A stretch of DNA of 64,000 nucleotides from Wenzhouxiangella sediminis (GTDB taxonomy: Bacteria; Pseudomonadota; Gammaproteobacteria; Xanthomonadales; Wenzhouxiangellaceae), in the NCBI RefSeq assembly GCF_003410055.1, contig NZ_QUZK01000033.1, positions 1-64,000 of the forward strand, written 5' to 3'. Made by a program: the position numbers and the translations under genes. The notes below the pieces were generated by a model. The model did no database searches, was not told the DNA's origin, and saw nothing but the letters and a program-made list of their open reading frames with translations. Positions 30,093 through 38,080 of the stretch are shown here, in pieces. The first letter of the stretch is position 1. Every line of letters begins with the position of its first letter.

Positions 30093-30773
30093 ATGGGGCC
30101 GAGGCGCAGCCGGGCCTTGACGCGCCTGGACACATTCACGGACGCGGCGTTTGCGTTTGCGGTGACCATGCTCGCCATCTCGATCGACGAGATCCCCGGG
30201 TCGTATCCGGAACTGATCGAGGCGCTCAAGGGCGCGCCCGCCTTCATCGTCAGCTTCGCCATGCTGCTGCTGTACTGGCGCGCACACCAGACCTGGAGCG
30301 AGCGTTTCGGCCTTGACGACCTGCCGTCCGTGTTGCTGACCGCGGCACTGATCGTCGTCGTGATGATCTACGTCTACCCCTTGAAGATCATGTTCGGTGC
30401 CGGATTGAGCTCGGTCAGCGGCGGTTGGTTGCCTTCCAACTTCGACATCGAAACGCACTACCGATTCAGGGTGGTCGCGACGATCTTCAGCATCGGCTTT
30501 GCCTGCCTCAGCGGCATCATCGCCGCGTTGTACCTGCACGCCTGGCGAAAGCGCTCAGAGCTGGAGATGTCGGCACCGGAGGCCTTCGACACGGCGGCCG
30601 AGAGCCTGGCCTGGGCCATCGTGGCCGGCTGGGGTGGGCTGTCGATCCTGTTGGCATGGACCCTGAACGCCGACTGGTTGCCCCTGGCGGTGTGGATCTA
30701 CTGCGGCCTTGCCGTGTTCGGCCCCGCCTTTGATTTCTTCCAGCGAAGGGTGGCGAGAAAGCGTTTCGCTTGA
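30093..30773 (+). CDS. TMEM175-like (DUF1211) membrane protein
   Basis: A 226-residue, roughly six-helix membrane protein. The first helix carries RLDTFTDAAFAFAVTMLAIS, close to the R-x-x-x-F-S/T-D signature of TMEM175 potassium channels, followed by LLYWRAHQTW in helix 3. Bacterial TMEM175 proteins are potassium-selective channels with one six-helix repeat per subunit. GGGGTGA lies upstream of ATG 30093. A remnant of a response-regulator gene lies just after its stop. Confidence 0.8.
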   Translation: MGPRRSRALTRLDTFTDAAFAFAVTMLAISIDEIPGSYPELIEALKGAPAFIVSFAMLLLYWRAHQTWSERFGLDDLPSVLLTAALIVVVMIYVYPLKIMFGAGLSSVSGGWLPSNFDIETHYRFRVVATIFSIGFACLSGIIAALYLHAWRKRSELEMSAPEAFDTAAESLAWAIVAGWGGLSILLAWTLNADWLPLAVWIYCGLAVFGPAFDFFQRRVARKRFA

Positions 30774-30796
30774 TCGAAGCAGCGGGCGACATCCCA

Positions 30797-30846
30797 CCCT
30801 GGTCGCGCGCGATGCGGTAGGCTTCGATGCGGTTTTCGGCCTGCAG
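30797..30846 (-). pseudogene. Remnant of a LuxR-type response-regulator 3' end
   Basis: Fifty bases match the C-terminal codons of the intact response regulator gene at 32640-32689 with 5 mismatches, in the same orientation. Translated on the minus strand it reads LQAENRIEAYRIARDQG, against LQADNRTEAYRIARDQG in the intact protein. Homology is lost beyond LQ on one side and fades at the stop codon on the other. The two copies flank the beta-helix gene as a direct repeat. Confidence 0.8.
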
Positions 30847-30934
30847 CGGCGGCACGTTTACCGGCCCCCGTCCACTCGTCTAGACTGCGTTCCGGTTGGG
30901 GGACGTTGAGCGAGTCATTCTGGAGGCCAGCATA

Positions 30935-32572
30935 ATGTCATTTCCCCAGCGCATCATTGCCGCCCTGTCGGTGGCCGCCGCCGGCCTGTGGGCGGCGCCT
31001 GCTCCGGCAGTGGAGTATTTCGTCGCCCCGGGTGGCGACGACGCCGATCCCGGCACGGAGTCCCAGCCCTTCGCGACCATGACGCACGCCATAGATCAGC
31101 TTGCCGAGGGCGACACCCTGACCCTGCGCGGCGGCGAGTACCGGCTTGTGGACGAGGACGGCCCCGGTTTCATCGACGTGCCGGGCATCACGATCCAGGG
31201 GTTCGCAGGCGAGACCGCCGTGCTGCTCGGATCGGCCAGCACCGACGGCATGACCTGGGATGCCTACAATGCCGACGTCTGGCGTATTCCGGCGGAGTTC
31301 CTGTCCAGCGATCCCAAGGGCCTGTTCAACGGCAGCCGCCGCATTGCCCACTCGACCGACTTCAGCAACGGGCGCGATCACAGCGACGTCTCCGAGTTGA
31401 CCGAACCCGGTTTGTGGACCAAGGCGGACGTCAACGGCGAGCAGTGCGATGACGACAATGCCGGCTGCTATATCTACCTCTACCCGCCGGCAGGCGAGAC
31501 GCCAGGCGAGGAAACCTACGAGCTGGCCCAGCGCGGCCTGGCGCGGATCGTTGCCGACCACGTCACCTTGCGCAACCTCGAGTTCTATTACACCCAGTCG
31601 TCGCCGGTGTTCTTCGAAGGCGCCGACTACGCCGTGATCGAGCACAGTGTTTTCGGCCACAACTCCAACGGCAACGACAACAGCTACGGCCTGCGCATCT
31701 GGGACTCGCAGGGCACGATCGTGCGCCACAACCGCGTGTTCGATTCGGTCTATTGGGGCGGGGTGTCCAACAGCAAGGGCATCACGTTCATGGTGTCCAA
31801 GCTCGGGGACCCCAACATCGTCGAGTACAACGAGATCCACGACATTCCGGGGTTTGCCGCGGTGGGTACCAAGGGCGGTGTGTCGGGGCTGATCGTGCGC
31901 CACAACTACATCCACGACGTCTACGCGGCCATCGAGCCGGGCGACGAGCGTTGCGTCTGGGCGTCCGACAATCCGAGCTGCGAATCGACCGACGAGGAGT
32001 ACCGTCCCGGGGGGCAGTGGGAGATCTACGGCAATGTCATCGTCAACGCCGAGATCGGCGTGAGGCTCCCCGGCTTCACCAGCGACGGGCACGGCAATCG
32101 CGTCTACAACAACGTCTTCCATCAGGGCCGAACGGGGATCGACCTGGGCTGGGATGGTGCCTATGGCAACGTGTTCGCCAACAACATCTTTTCGGCCAAC
32201 GAAGCGGGTATCTACCTGAGCAGCGGCGGCACCGACACCACGGTGCCCGACTATCTCGACCAGTTCGTGTCCGACAACAACCTCTTCTTCGGCAACAGCC
32301 TGGCCGATATCCATCTGCGGCCGAACTGGGGCGGCAATTACTCATCGGGCACGCCCTACTCGCTGGCCGAATTCCGCGATGCCTTCGGGCGCGAGGTGGA
32401 TTCCATCGCCGGTGACCCGAGCTTCGTCAATGCGCCCTCGGATTTCCACCTGAACAACGACAGCCCGGCACGAGGGCAGGGCGATCGCAGTTTCTGGCCG
32501 GGGGCGCCGGCGGTCGATATCGGCGCCCATCCCTTCGGCAGTCTGCTGTTCTTCGACGCCTTCGAGCAGTAG
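30935..32572 (+). CDS. Secreted right-handed beta-helix protein
   Basis: A 545-residue exported protein. The signal peptide ends APAPAVE. It opens with the pectate-lyase-like start YFVAPGGDDADPGTESQPF, followed by parallel beta-helix coils rich in N/H/G turns (FGHNSNGNDNSYGLRIWDS, HNRVFDS, HNYIHDV). No polysaccharide-lyase catalytic residues can be assigned with confidence. It ends in the short tail LLFFDAFEQ, shared in form with two other secreted proteins of this window. TGGAGG precedes ATG 30935. Flanking direct repeats suggest it was inserted beside the response regulator gene. Confidence 0.85.
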   Translation: MSFPQRIIAALSVAAAGLWAAPAPAVEYFVAPGGDDADPGTESQPFATMTHAIDQLAEGDTLTLRGGEYRLVDEDGPGFIDVPGITIQGFAGETAVLLGSASTDGMTWDAYNADVWRIPAEFLSSDPKGLFNGSRRIAHSTDFSNGRDHSDVSELTEPGLWTKADVNGEQCDDDNAGCYIYLYPPAGETPGEETYELAQRGLARIVADHVTLRNLEFYYTQSSPVFFEGADYAVIEHSVFGHNSNGNDNSYGLRIWDSQGTIVRHNRVFDSVYWGGVSNSKGITFMVSKLGDPNIVEYNEIHDIPGFAAVGTKGGVSGLIVRHNYIHDVYAAIEPGDERCVWASDNPSCESTDEEYRPGGQWEIYGNVIVNAEIGVRLPGFTSDGHGNRVYNNVFHQGRTGIDLGWDGAYGNVFANNIFSANEAGIYLSSGGTDTTVPDYLDQFVSDNNLFFGNSLADIHLRPNWGGNYSSGTPYSLAEFRDAFGREVDSIAGDPSFVNAPSDFHLNNDSPARGQGDRSFWPGAPAVDIGAHPFGSLLFFDAFEQ

Positions 32573-32609
32573 ACGACCCATTGATGCTGGGCAGGGTGGG
32601 GCCGCCGGC

Positions 32610-32625
32610 CCGCTCGCGCGAGCGG
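32610..32625. terminator. Perfect palindrome between convergent genes
   Basis: CCGCTCGCGCGAGCGG is a 16-base perfect palindrome between the beta-helix gene and the response regulator gene, which converge here. It could terminate transcription in both directions, but no U-tract follows on either side. Confidence 0.35.
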
Positions 32626-32629
32626 TTCG

Positions 32630-33232
32630 CTACAGCCAGCCCTGGTCGCGGGCGATGCGGTAGGCCTCGGTGCGATTGTCGGCCTGCAGCTTGCCGATGG
32701 CTTCCGACAGGTAGTTGCGCACCGTGCCCTCGGCCAGGTGCAGGCGCTGGCCGATCTCGGCGTTGCCCAGGCCTTCGCCCGCCAGCCTGAGCACCTGACG
32801 CTCGCGGTCGGTGAGCGGGTCGCTGCTGTCGAAGGCGGTCAGCGCCAGTTCGGGATCGATCACCCGCTGGCCTGCGTGGATGCGGCGAATGGCGTCGGCC
32901 AACTGTTCGGCCGGCGTTTCCTTGAGCAGGTAACCGCGCACGCCGGCTTCGAGCGCGCGCCTCAGATAGCCGGGTCGCGCGAAGGTGGTCAGGATGGCCA
33001 CAGCGGTGCCGGGCGCGTTGCCGCGCGCCCAGTCGGCCAGGTCCAGGCCGGTGCTGCCCGGCATCTCGATGTCGGTCAGCAGCAGGTCGGGTTTCTCGGA
33101 CTCGACCAGGCCACGAGCCTCGTCGCCGCTGGTGGCGCGCCCGACCACCTCGATGTCGTCCTCGAGCTCGAGCAGTGAGGCGAGTGCGCCCAGCAAAAGG
33201 GTCTGGTCTTCGGCGAGTACGAGTCGGATCAT
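32630..33232 (-). CDS. NarL/DesR-type response regulator
   Basis: A 200-residue two-domain regulator: a receiver domain with acidic pocket (LAEDQ), phospho-acceptor Asp54 in LLTDIEMPG and Lys in YLLKETPA, then a LuxR-type HTH (LTDRERQVLRLAGEGLGNAEI). Its start overlaps the kinase stop by 4 bases (ATGA), so the two form a cognate pair. Sequence flavour (AIRRIHAGQRVIDPELA) is that of DesR/LiaR-like regulators. Confidence 0.95.
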   Translation of the reverse strand: MIRLVLAEDQTLLLGALASLLELEDDIEVVGRATSGDEARGLVESEKPDLLLTDIEMPGSTGLDLADWARGNAPGTAVAILTTFARPGYLRRALEAGVRGYLLKETPAEQLADAIRRIHAGQRVIDPELALTAFDSSDPLTDRERQVLRLAGEGLGNAEIGQRLHLAEGTVRNYLSEAIGKLQADNRTEAYRIARDQGWL

Positions 33233-34338
33233 GCGGCCTCCAGTGGTAAGCGGGCGCTCAGGCTGGACGGGCCGTCGGATCCGATGTCGAGCCGGCCGCC
33301 GAGGGATTCGATGCGCGCGCGCATGCCCTGGATGCCGTTGCCGTCCATGCGGATGCTGCCGCCGCCGTCGTCGTCGACCGACAGGTTCAGTTCACCCTGT
33401 GAAGCTTCGAGCCGGATGCGGCAGCGGCGGGCCTGCGAGTGACGAATGACGTTGGTGACCGCCTCGCGGATGACCAGGGCCAGCATGCCCTGGGTCTGTG
33501 CGGGCAGCTCGACGACCCCGTCGACCTCGATGACCGGGTCGATGTCGGCCGCGCGCAGGCTCAGGCGCATGTGTTCGAGGGTTTCGGCAAGGGTCTGCCG
33601 CTGGTAGCCGCTGATGGCCTCGCGTACGTCGGCCAGTGCCTTGCGGGCGCTCTCGCCCATGGAGCGGATCTCCTCGCGCGCCTTGTCGCCGTCGCGCTCG
33701 ACCAGGCGCTCGGCCAGCTCGCTCTTGACCGCGATCATCGACAGGGTGTGGCCGAGCACGTCGTGCAGGTCGCGCGCGATGCGCTCGCGCTCGGCCACGC
33801 GAGCCAGGCGCTTGATCTCTGCCTGGCTGAGCTTGAGCTCGGCGTTCTTGCGCCCCTGTTCGGCGAAGAAGATATTGGTCAGGCCGATAATGATGCTGAT
33901 GAAAACGCCCGGCAGCCAGTAGAAGGGTTCGGGCCGGGCCAGGGGCGCGATCAGGCCCGCGAAGGCGGCCACGCCGAGGACGACCCAGACCGATCGTCTC
34001 GGTGGCCCCACCAGGTGGGCAAAGGCGGCGGCGTAGATGAACAGCACGCTGGCGCCGGCGTTGGCCCAGCTCCAGGCCGCGGCCATCGCGGTGATGGCGA
34101 CGATGTGCGCCAGCGCCGTGCGGCGGGTCCGGCTCCGGAACGCGCTGAAGTACAGGACGAGGAAAACGGCAATGGTCGCCATGCCCAGGGTCATCTCGAC
34201 CGGGCCGACAGGGCGGAAGTACCACTCGACGAAGAAGAAGCTCAGATAGACCAGCCAGACGTAGGCCGTCCAGCCCTGGCCGCTTTCGGGGGGCACCAGG
34301 GACTCGTGAATTCTCTTGAGGCGTTGTCGGGCGCTCAT
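33229..34338 (-). CDS. DesK/LiaS-type sensor histidine kinase
   Basis: A 369-residue kinase with an N-terminal block of about five membrane helices (residues 25-160), a short coiled linker, the HisKA_3 motif ERIARDLHDVLGHTLSMIAV, and an HATPase domain (REAVTNVIRHSQARRCRI, DDGGGS, GNGIQGMRARIESLGG). It has no large extracellular sensor, as in DesK/LiaS-type intramembrane-sensing kinases. It is the partner of the overlapping response regulator and lies downstream of an ABC-2 exporter and an amidohydrolase gene on the same strand. Confidence 0.94.
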   Translation of the reverse strand: MSARQRLKRIHESLVPPESGQGWTAYVWLVYLSFFFVEWYFRPVGPVEMTLGMATIAVFLVLYFSAFRSRTRRTALAHIVAITAMAAAWSWANAGASVLFIYAAAFAHLVGPPRRSVWVVLGVAAFAGLIAPLARPEPFYWLPGVFISIIIGLTNIFFAEQGRKNAELKLSQAEIKRLARVAERERIARDLHDVLGHTLSMIAVKSELAERLVERDGDKAREEIRSMGESARKALADVREAISGYQRQTLAETLEHMRLSLRAADIDPVIEVDGVVELPAQTQGMLALVIREAVTNVIRHSQARRCRIRLEASQGELNLSVDDDGGGSIRMDGNGIQGMRARIESLGGRLDIGSDGPSSLSARLPLEAA

Positions 34339-34400
34339 CGACGGTTTCCTTCGACGGCCCGGTCGGCCCGGGCCTGCCTGAATTGTAGTGCCATCGCGGG

Positions 34401-35675
34401 CTATTCCACCGAGTCACCGGGCGGAAAGCCGTTTTTCCAGACTGCAGCGATGCGAGCCGTGTGCCGGATGTCTTCGAGCGGGTTGCCGTCGACGACGACC
34501 AGGTCGGCGCGGCAACCCGGCTTCAGGCAGCCGCGACCTTCCAGCCCGAATTCGCGTGCAGGCAGGCCCGTCGCCGAGCGCAGCGCCTCGGCGGGTGTCA
34601 GACCCGCTTCCACCAGCAGGGCCAGTTCGTGGTGCAGGCTCGGGCCGTGGGCCGTGCCGGGGTTGCCGGCGTCGCTGCCGGCCAGCAGGGGCACGCCGGC
34701 TTCGTGCAGCTTGCGGATGTTGTCGAAGACCACCGGCCAGCGCGCGCTGCGCATTCCGGAACCCGGAAAGGACTGCGCGAGCATGGTCTGCTGCTGCGGC
34801 GAGATCCGGCCCTCGGCGTGGTCGCCGTTGGTGAGCCAGTCGGGGACGGACTGGCCGTGGCTCGCGGCCAGCACGGGCGTCGTGGGCACGATCCAGATCC
34901 CGGCCTCGCTTGCCATCTCGATGAATTCATCGTCGACGGGCTGGTCGGCGAACAGGTGCACCAGTCCGTCGACGCCGGCGCGGACCGCCATCTTCGCGGC
35001 CGATTGCGTCGACGCGTGGGCGACGGCCAGCACGTCGTTGGCGTGAGCGGCTTCGACCAGGGCCTCGACCATGGCTGCGTCCAGGGTCGGCAGCGGCCGG
35101 CCCCAGGTCGAGCCGTCCTCGATGATGATCTTGATGTAGTCCGAGCCTTCCTCGAGGCGCTGCTCGACCCACGCTTCGGCCGTCTCGGGCGATTCGGGGA
35201 CGGGCACGGGCAATCCGTACTGGGTGCCGTGGCCGCCCTCGGCGGTGGCCAGGTAGCCGGCCGAGAACAGGTCGGCCTGGTCGGTGGGCTGCAGCGACTC
35301 GCGCTGATTGATGATCAACGGCTGGTCGGTGGGCGCGCGGAACATATCGAGCAGGGTGGTCACGCCCATGCGCAGGGCGTCGCTGCGGGCATTGCCGTAG
35401 GCGTGGACGTGGGCGTCGATCAGGCCCGGAAGCACGGTCCGGCCCCGGCCCTCGACGACCGTCGCGTCTTCGGGGACGGTTACCTGCGGGCCGATCCCGG
35501 CGATTCGCCCATCGCTGATGAGCAGCGTGGCTTGTTCGATCATGCGCTCGCCGTCGAACACGCGCACGTCGGTGAAGGCCGTCATGCCCCGCTTGCCGTC
35601 GACCGGCCCGGGCAGGAGCAGCAGGGTGGCGATCGCGGCGAGCACGATGGCGATGATTCCGTAAAGGCTTCTCAT
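34401..35675 (-). CDS. Membrane-anchored or secreted amidohydrolase
   Basis: A 424-residue amidohydrolase-superfamily enzyme with an N-terminal hydrophobic segment (about 4-22). Metal-site motifs are visible: LPGLIDAHVHAYG, then AVAHAS (His), LVHLFADQ (His) and LLAGSDAGNPG (Asp). It resembles imidazolonepropionase/prolidase-like hydrolases annotated in marine bacteria; the substrate may be a cyclic amide or dipeptide. AGGAG precedes the start. It lies 15 bases downstream of the ABC permease gene and 62 upstream of the kinase. Confidence 0.88.
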   Translation of the reverse strand: MRSLYGIIAIVLAAIATLLLLPGPVDGKRGMTAFTDVRVFDGERMIEQATLLISDGRIAGIGPQVTVPEDATVVEGRGRTVLPGLIDAHVHAYGNARSDALRMGVTTLLDMFRAPTDQPLIINQRESLQPTDQADLFSAGYLATAEGGHGTQYGLPVPVPESPETAEAWVEQRLEEGSDYIKIIIEDGSTWGRPLPTLDAAMVEALVEAAHANDVLAVAHASTQSAAKMAVRAGVDGLVHLFADQPVDDEFIEMASEAGIWIVPTTPVLAASHGQSVPDWLTNGDHAEGRISPQQQTMLAQSFPGSGMRSARWPVVFDNIRKLHEAGVPLLAGSDAGNPGTAHGPSLHHELALLVEAGLTPAEALRSATGLPAREFGLEGRGCLKPGCRADLVVVDGNPLEDIRHTARIAAVWKNGFPPGDSVE

Positions 35676-35690
35676 GGTCCTGGACTCCTG

Positions 35691-36425
35691 TCAGGAAACG
35701 CCGGCGAGCCGGCGCCAGCCCAGCGCCGTCATCACGGCAAAGACCAGCCCGAAGACGCCCAGCACGGCCAGGGAGTGGCCCCAGTCGGCCGGCTTCGCGC
35801 CGGTGATGTCGAGCGCCAGCGCGGCCAGGTGATAGGGCGGCAGCCACTCGGCCACCGACTGCAGCCAGCCCGGGAAGACCGTCGAGGGAATCCACAGGCC
35901 CGAGAGGAAACCCAGCGGCAGGTAGACGATATTGAGCACCGCCGGCGCGGCGTTGGGGCTCAGCCACAGACCGAGCGCCAGACCCATCAGGCAGAAGGGC
36001 AGGGCGCCAAGGGTGAGTATTCCGGCCAGTCCGAGCCATTGGCTCGTCTCCAGGCGGACTTCGCCGAAGGCCGCGGCCAGCGCGGCCATCATCACCACGA
36101 TGACGATCGCGAACAGGAGCGCGCCGAAGGCCTTGCCGGCGATGACGGCCGACACCGGGGCCGGCGAGGCCCGCAGGAGCAATAGCCAGCCCTGGGCGCG
36201 CTCGGTGGCGATGCTCACGCCGAAGGAGAACAGCGCCGCGCCCATGACGCCGAAGGTGGCGAAGGTGCACAGCAGCCACAGCGACTGGCCGCGCAGCATC
36301 AGCAGCCCGAAGAAGACGTAGAACATCACCGGGAAGAGCAGCGTGGGCAGGGTGTAGGCCGGCGTGCGCAGCAGGTTGAGCCACTGCGCGCGGATGAGCT
36401 GGATCGAGGGATTGGCGGCGTTCAT
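35691..36425 (-). CDS. ABC-2 type transporter permease
   Basis: A 244-residue permease with six membrane helices and an N-terminal cytoplasmic start (NAANPSIQLIRAQWLNLLRT) typical of ABC-2 export permeases. The late motif LPLGFLSGLWIPSTVFPGWL is the family signature. Start 36425 overlaps the stop of the ATPase gene (ATGA); an in-frame extension beyond lies within the ATPase gene and is rejected. It forms an exporter with the ATPase and is likely regulated by the downstream two-component pair. Confidence 0.93.
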   Translation of the reverse strand: MNAANPSIQLIRAQWLNLLRTPAYTLPTLLFPVMFYVFFGLLMLRGQSLWLLCTFATFGVMGAALFSFGVSIATERAQGWLLLLRASPAPVSAVIAGKAFGALLFAIVIVVMMAALAAAFGEVRLETSQWLGLAGILTLGALPFCLMGLALGLWLSPNAAPAVLNIVYLPLGFLSGLWIPSTVFPGWLQSVAEWLPPYHLAALALDITGAKPADWGHSLAVLGVFGLVFAVMTALGWRRLAGVS

Positions 36426-37333
36426 GCGGCCTCCTGTTCGGGTTGGGCGGAGTCGGTCAGGGCGAGAAAGGCGGTCTCCAGGTCGGCGCCGGCCACTTCG
36501 AGATCGTCGACGGTGTCGTCGGCGGCGAGGAGGGCACGAACCGTGTCGATGCCGCGGCGGCTGAGGATTTCGACGCGATCCTCGCCGGCGTGCACGGCCT
36601 GGACGGCCGGCAGGGTGCGCAGTTTCTCCTTCGGCAGCGCGGTGCGGGCGAGGATGCGGTCGCTGGGCACGCGCCGGCGGATGGCGTCGGGCGAGCCCTG
36701 ATCGAGAACGCGGCCGCGGTCGAGCACGACGACGTGGTCGGCCAGTTTCTGCGCCTCGTCCATGAAGTGCGTGCACAGCAGGATCGAGACCCCGGCGCGG
36801 CGGCGCGCCTCGATGGCGCGCCACAGGATCCGGCGCGCGGCGGGGTCAAGGCCGGTCGTCGGCTCGTCGAGGATCAGCCAGTCCGGCCGGCCGACGACGG
36901 CCAGCGCGAAGAGCGCGCGTTGTTTCTGGCCGCCCGAGAGGCGGTCGAAGCGGCGGTCGGCGAGATCGACCAGGTCGAGTTCATCGAGCAGGCCGATCTG
37001 CGAATCCGGTTCGGGGTAGAAGCTGGCGAACAGGGCCAGCAGCTCGGACACCGTCAGGTTGTCCTGTACGCCGCTGGCCTGGAGCATGACGCCGATGCGC
37101 CGCTGCGCCTCGGTGCGGCCCGGCTCGAGATCGCCGAACAGGCTGATCTTCCCGCGCTGAACGGAGAGGATGCCCAGCAGCAGGTGGATCAGCGTGGTCT
37201 TGCCCGCGCCGTTGGGGCCGAGCAGGGCGGTGACGCGACCGCCGTGAAGGGTCAGGTCGATGCCGGCCAGCGCCGGCGTCGACCCGTAGTCGTGGTGCAG
37301 TGCCGAACACTCGGCGACGACTGGCTTGTCCAT
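36422..37333 (-). CDS. ABC transporter ATP-binding protein
   Basis: A 303-residue ABC-2-type ATPase with Walker A GPNGAGKTT, Q-loop VMLQASG, signature RLSGGQKQR, Walker B WLILDEPTTGLDP and the H-loop LLCTHFMDEAQ. The C-terminal tail of about 80 residues is typical of drug or lipid exporters of the CcmA/DrrA type. GGGAGC lies 8 bases before the start. It is the first gene of the minus-strand set with permease, amidohydrolase, kinase and regulator. Confidence 0.95.
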   Translation of the reverse strand: MDKPVVAECSALHHDYGSTPALAGIDLTLHGGRVTALLGPNGAGKTTLIHLLLGILSVQRGKISLFGDLEPGRTEAQRRIGVMLQASGVQDNLTVSELLALFASFYPEPDSQIGLLDELDLVDLADRRFDRLSGGQKQRALFALAVVGRPDWLILDEPTTGLDPAARRILWRAIEARRRAGVSILLCTHFMDEAQKLADHVVVLDRGRVLDQGSPDAIRRRVPSDRILARTALPKEKLRTLPAVQAVHAGEDRVEILSRRGIDTVRALLAADDTVDDLEVAGADLETAFLALTDSAQPEQEAA

Positions 37334-37425
37334 GTGGTTTGCTCCCGATCAAGTGTCGGGAACAGTCTGGGCAAGCCGGCCGCTTCGTCCCAGTGACGCG
37401 CCTCAGGAATCGGGCATGACATTTG

Positions 37426-38052
37426 TCACTCGCGTCCGGCCTGCTCCATCGCTTCGCGCATGAACCGGTCGGCGACCTGCCGTGCTGGCCGGTCCTTGAG
37501 GCCTTCCCAGTACGCCACGAATTCGGGTCGCTCATCCATCGTGCCGAACTGCATGCCCCAGCCGATGTGCGAGCCGACGTAGACGTCGGCGGCGCTGAAG
37601 CGATCGCCGGCGATGTAGCGGCGGTCGCGCACCGCGCCGGCCAGGGTGTCGAGCGTGGCCTCGAGGGTGCCGAAGCCCAGCGTCCGCTGGTTCTCCTCGC
37701 TGGGCTCGAAGCCGCAGGCGCGCGTGCTGACCGCCGCCTCGACCGGGCCGGCGGCGAAGAACAGCCAGCGGTAGTAGTCGGCTCGATTCTTCGGGTCCGG
37801 CGCCAGGCCGGCCTCCGGAAAGGCGTCGGCCAGGTAGGCGCAGATGGCGGCCACTTCCGTGACCACCTTGCCGCCATGGACGATGGCCGGCACCTTGCCC
37901 ATCGGGTTGACGGCCAGGAAATCGTCGGACTTCATGGGCGCGCCGTAGTCGACGACTTTCAGCTCATAAGGCTGCCCGACTTCCTCGAGCATCCAGTGGG
38001 CAATGCCGCCGCGCGACATCGGGTTGGTGTAGAAAACCAGTTCGCTTGTCAC
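37426..38052 (-). CDS. Glutathione S-transferase family protein
   Basis: A 208-residue GST. It has an N-terminal thioredoxin-like domain (LVFYTNPMSRGGIAHWMLEE, NPMGKVPAIV, then E-V-A at the glutathione gamma-glutamyl site) and a helical C-domain (GDRFSAADVYVGSHIGWGM). The Ser at SRGG is a likely catalytic residue. The start is GTG 38052, with GGGGAGA upstream; the long frame extension lies antisense to nothing and overlaps the next gene. It is located between the ABC set and a secreted protein gene. Confidence 0.9.
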   Translation of the reverse strand: MTSELVFYTNPMSRGGIAHWMLEEVGQPYELKVVDYGAPMKSDDFLAVNPMGKVPAIVHGGKVVTEVAAICAYLADAFPEAGLAPDPKNRADYYRWLFFAAGPVEAAVSTRACGFEPSEENQRTLGFGTLEATLDTLAGAVRDRRYIAGDRFSAADVYVGSHIGWGMQFGTMDERPEFVAYWEGLKDRPARQVADRFMREAMEQAGRE

Positions 38053-38080
38053 CTTTTTCTCTCCCCGGAATGCGGCACGC

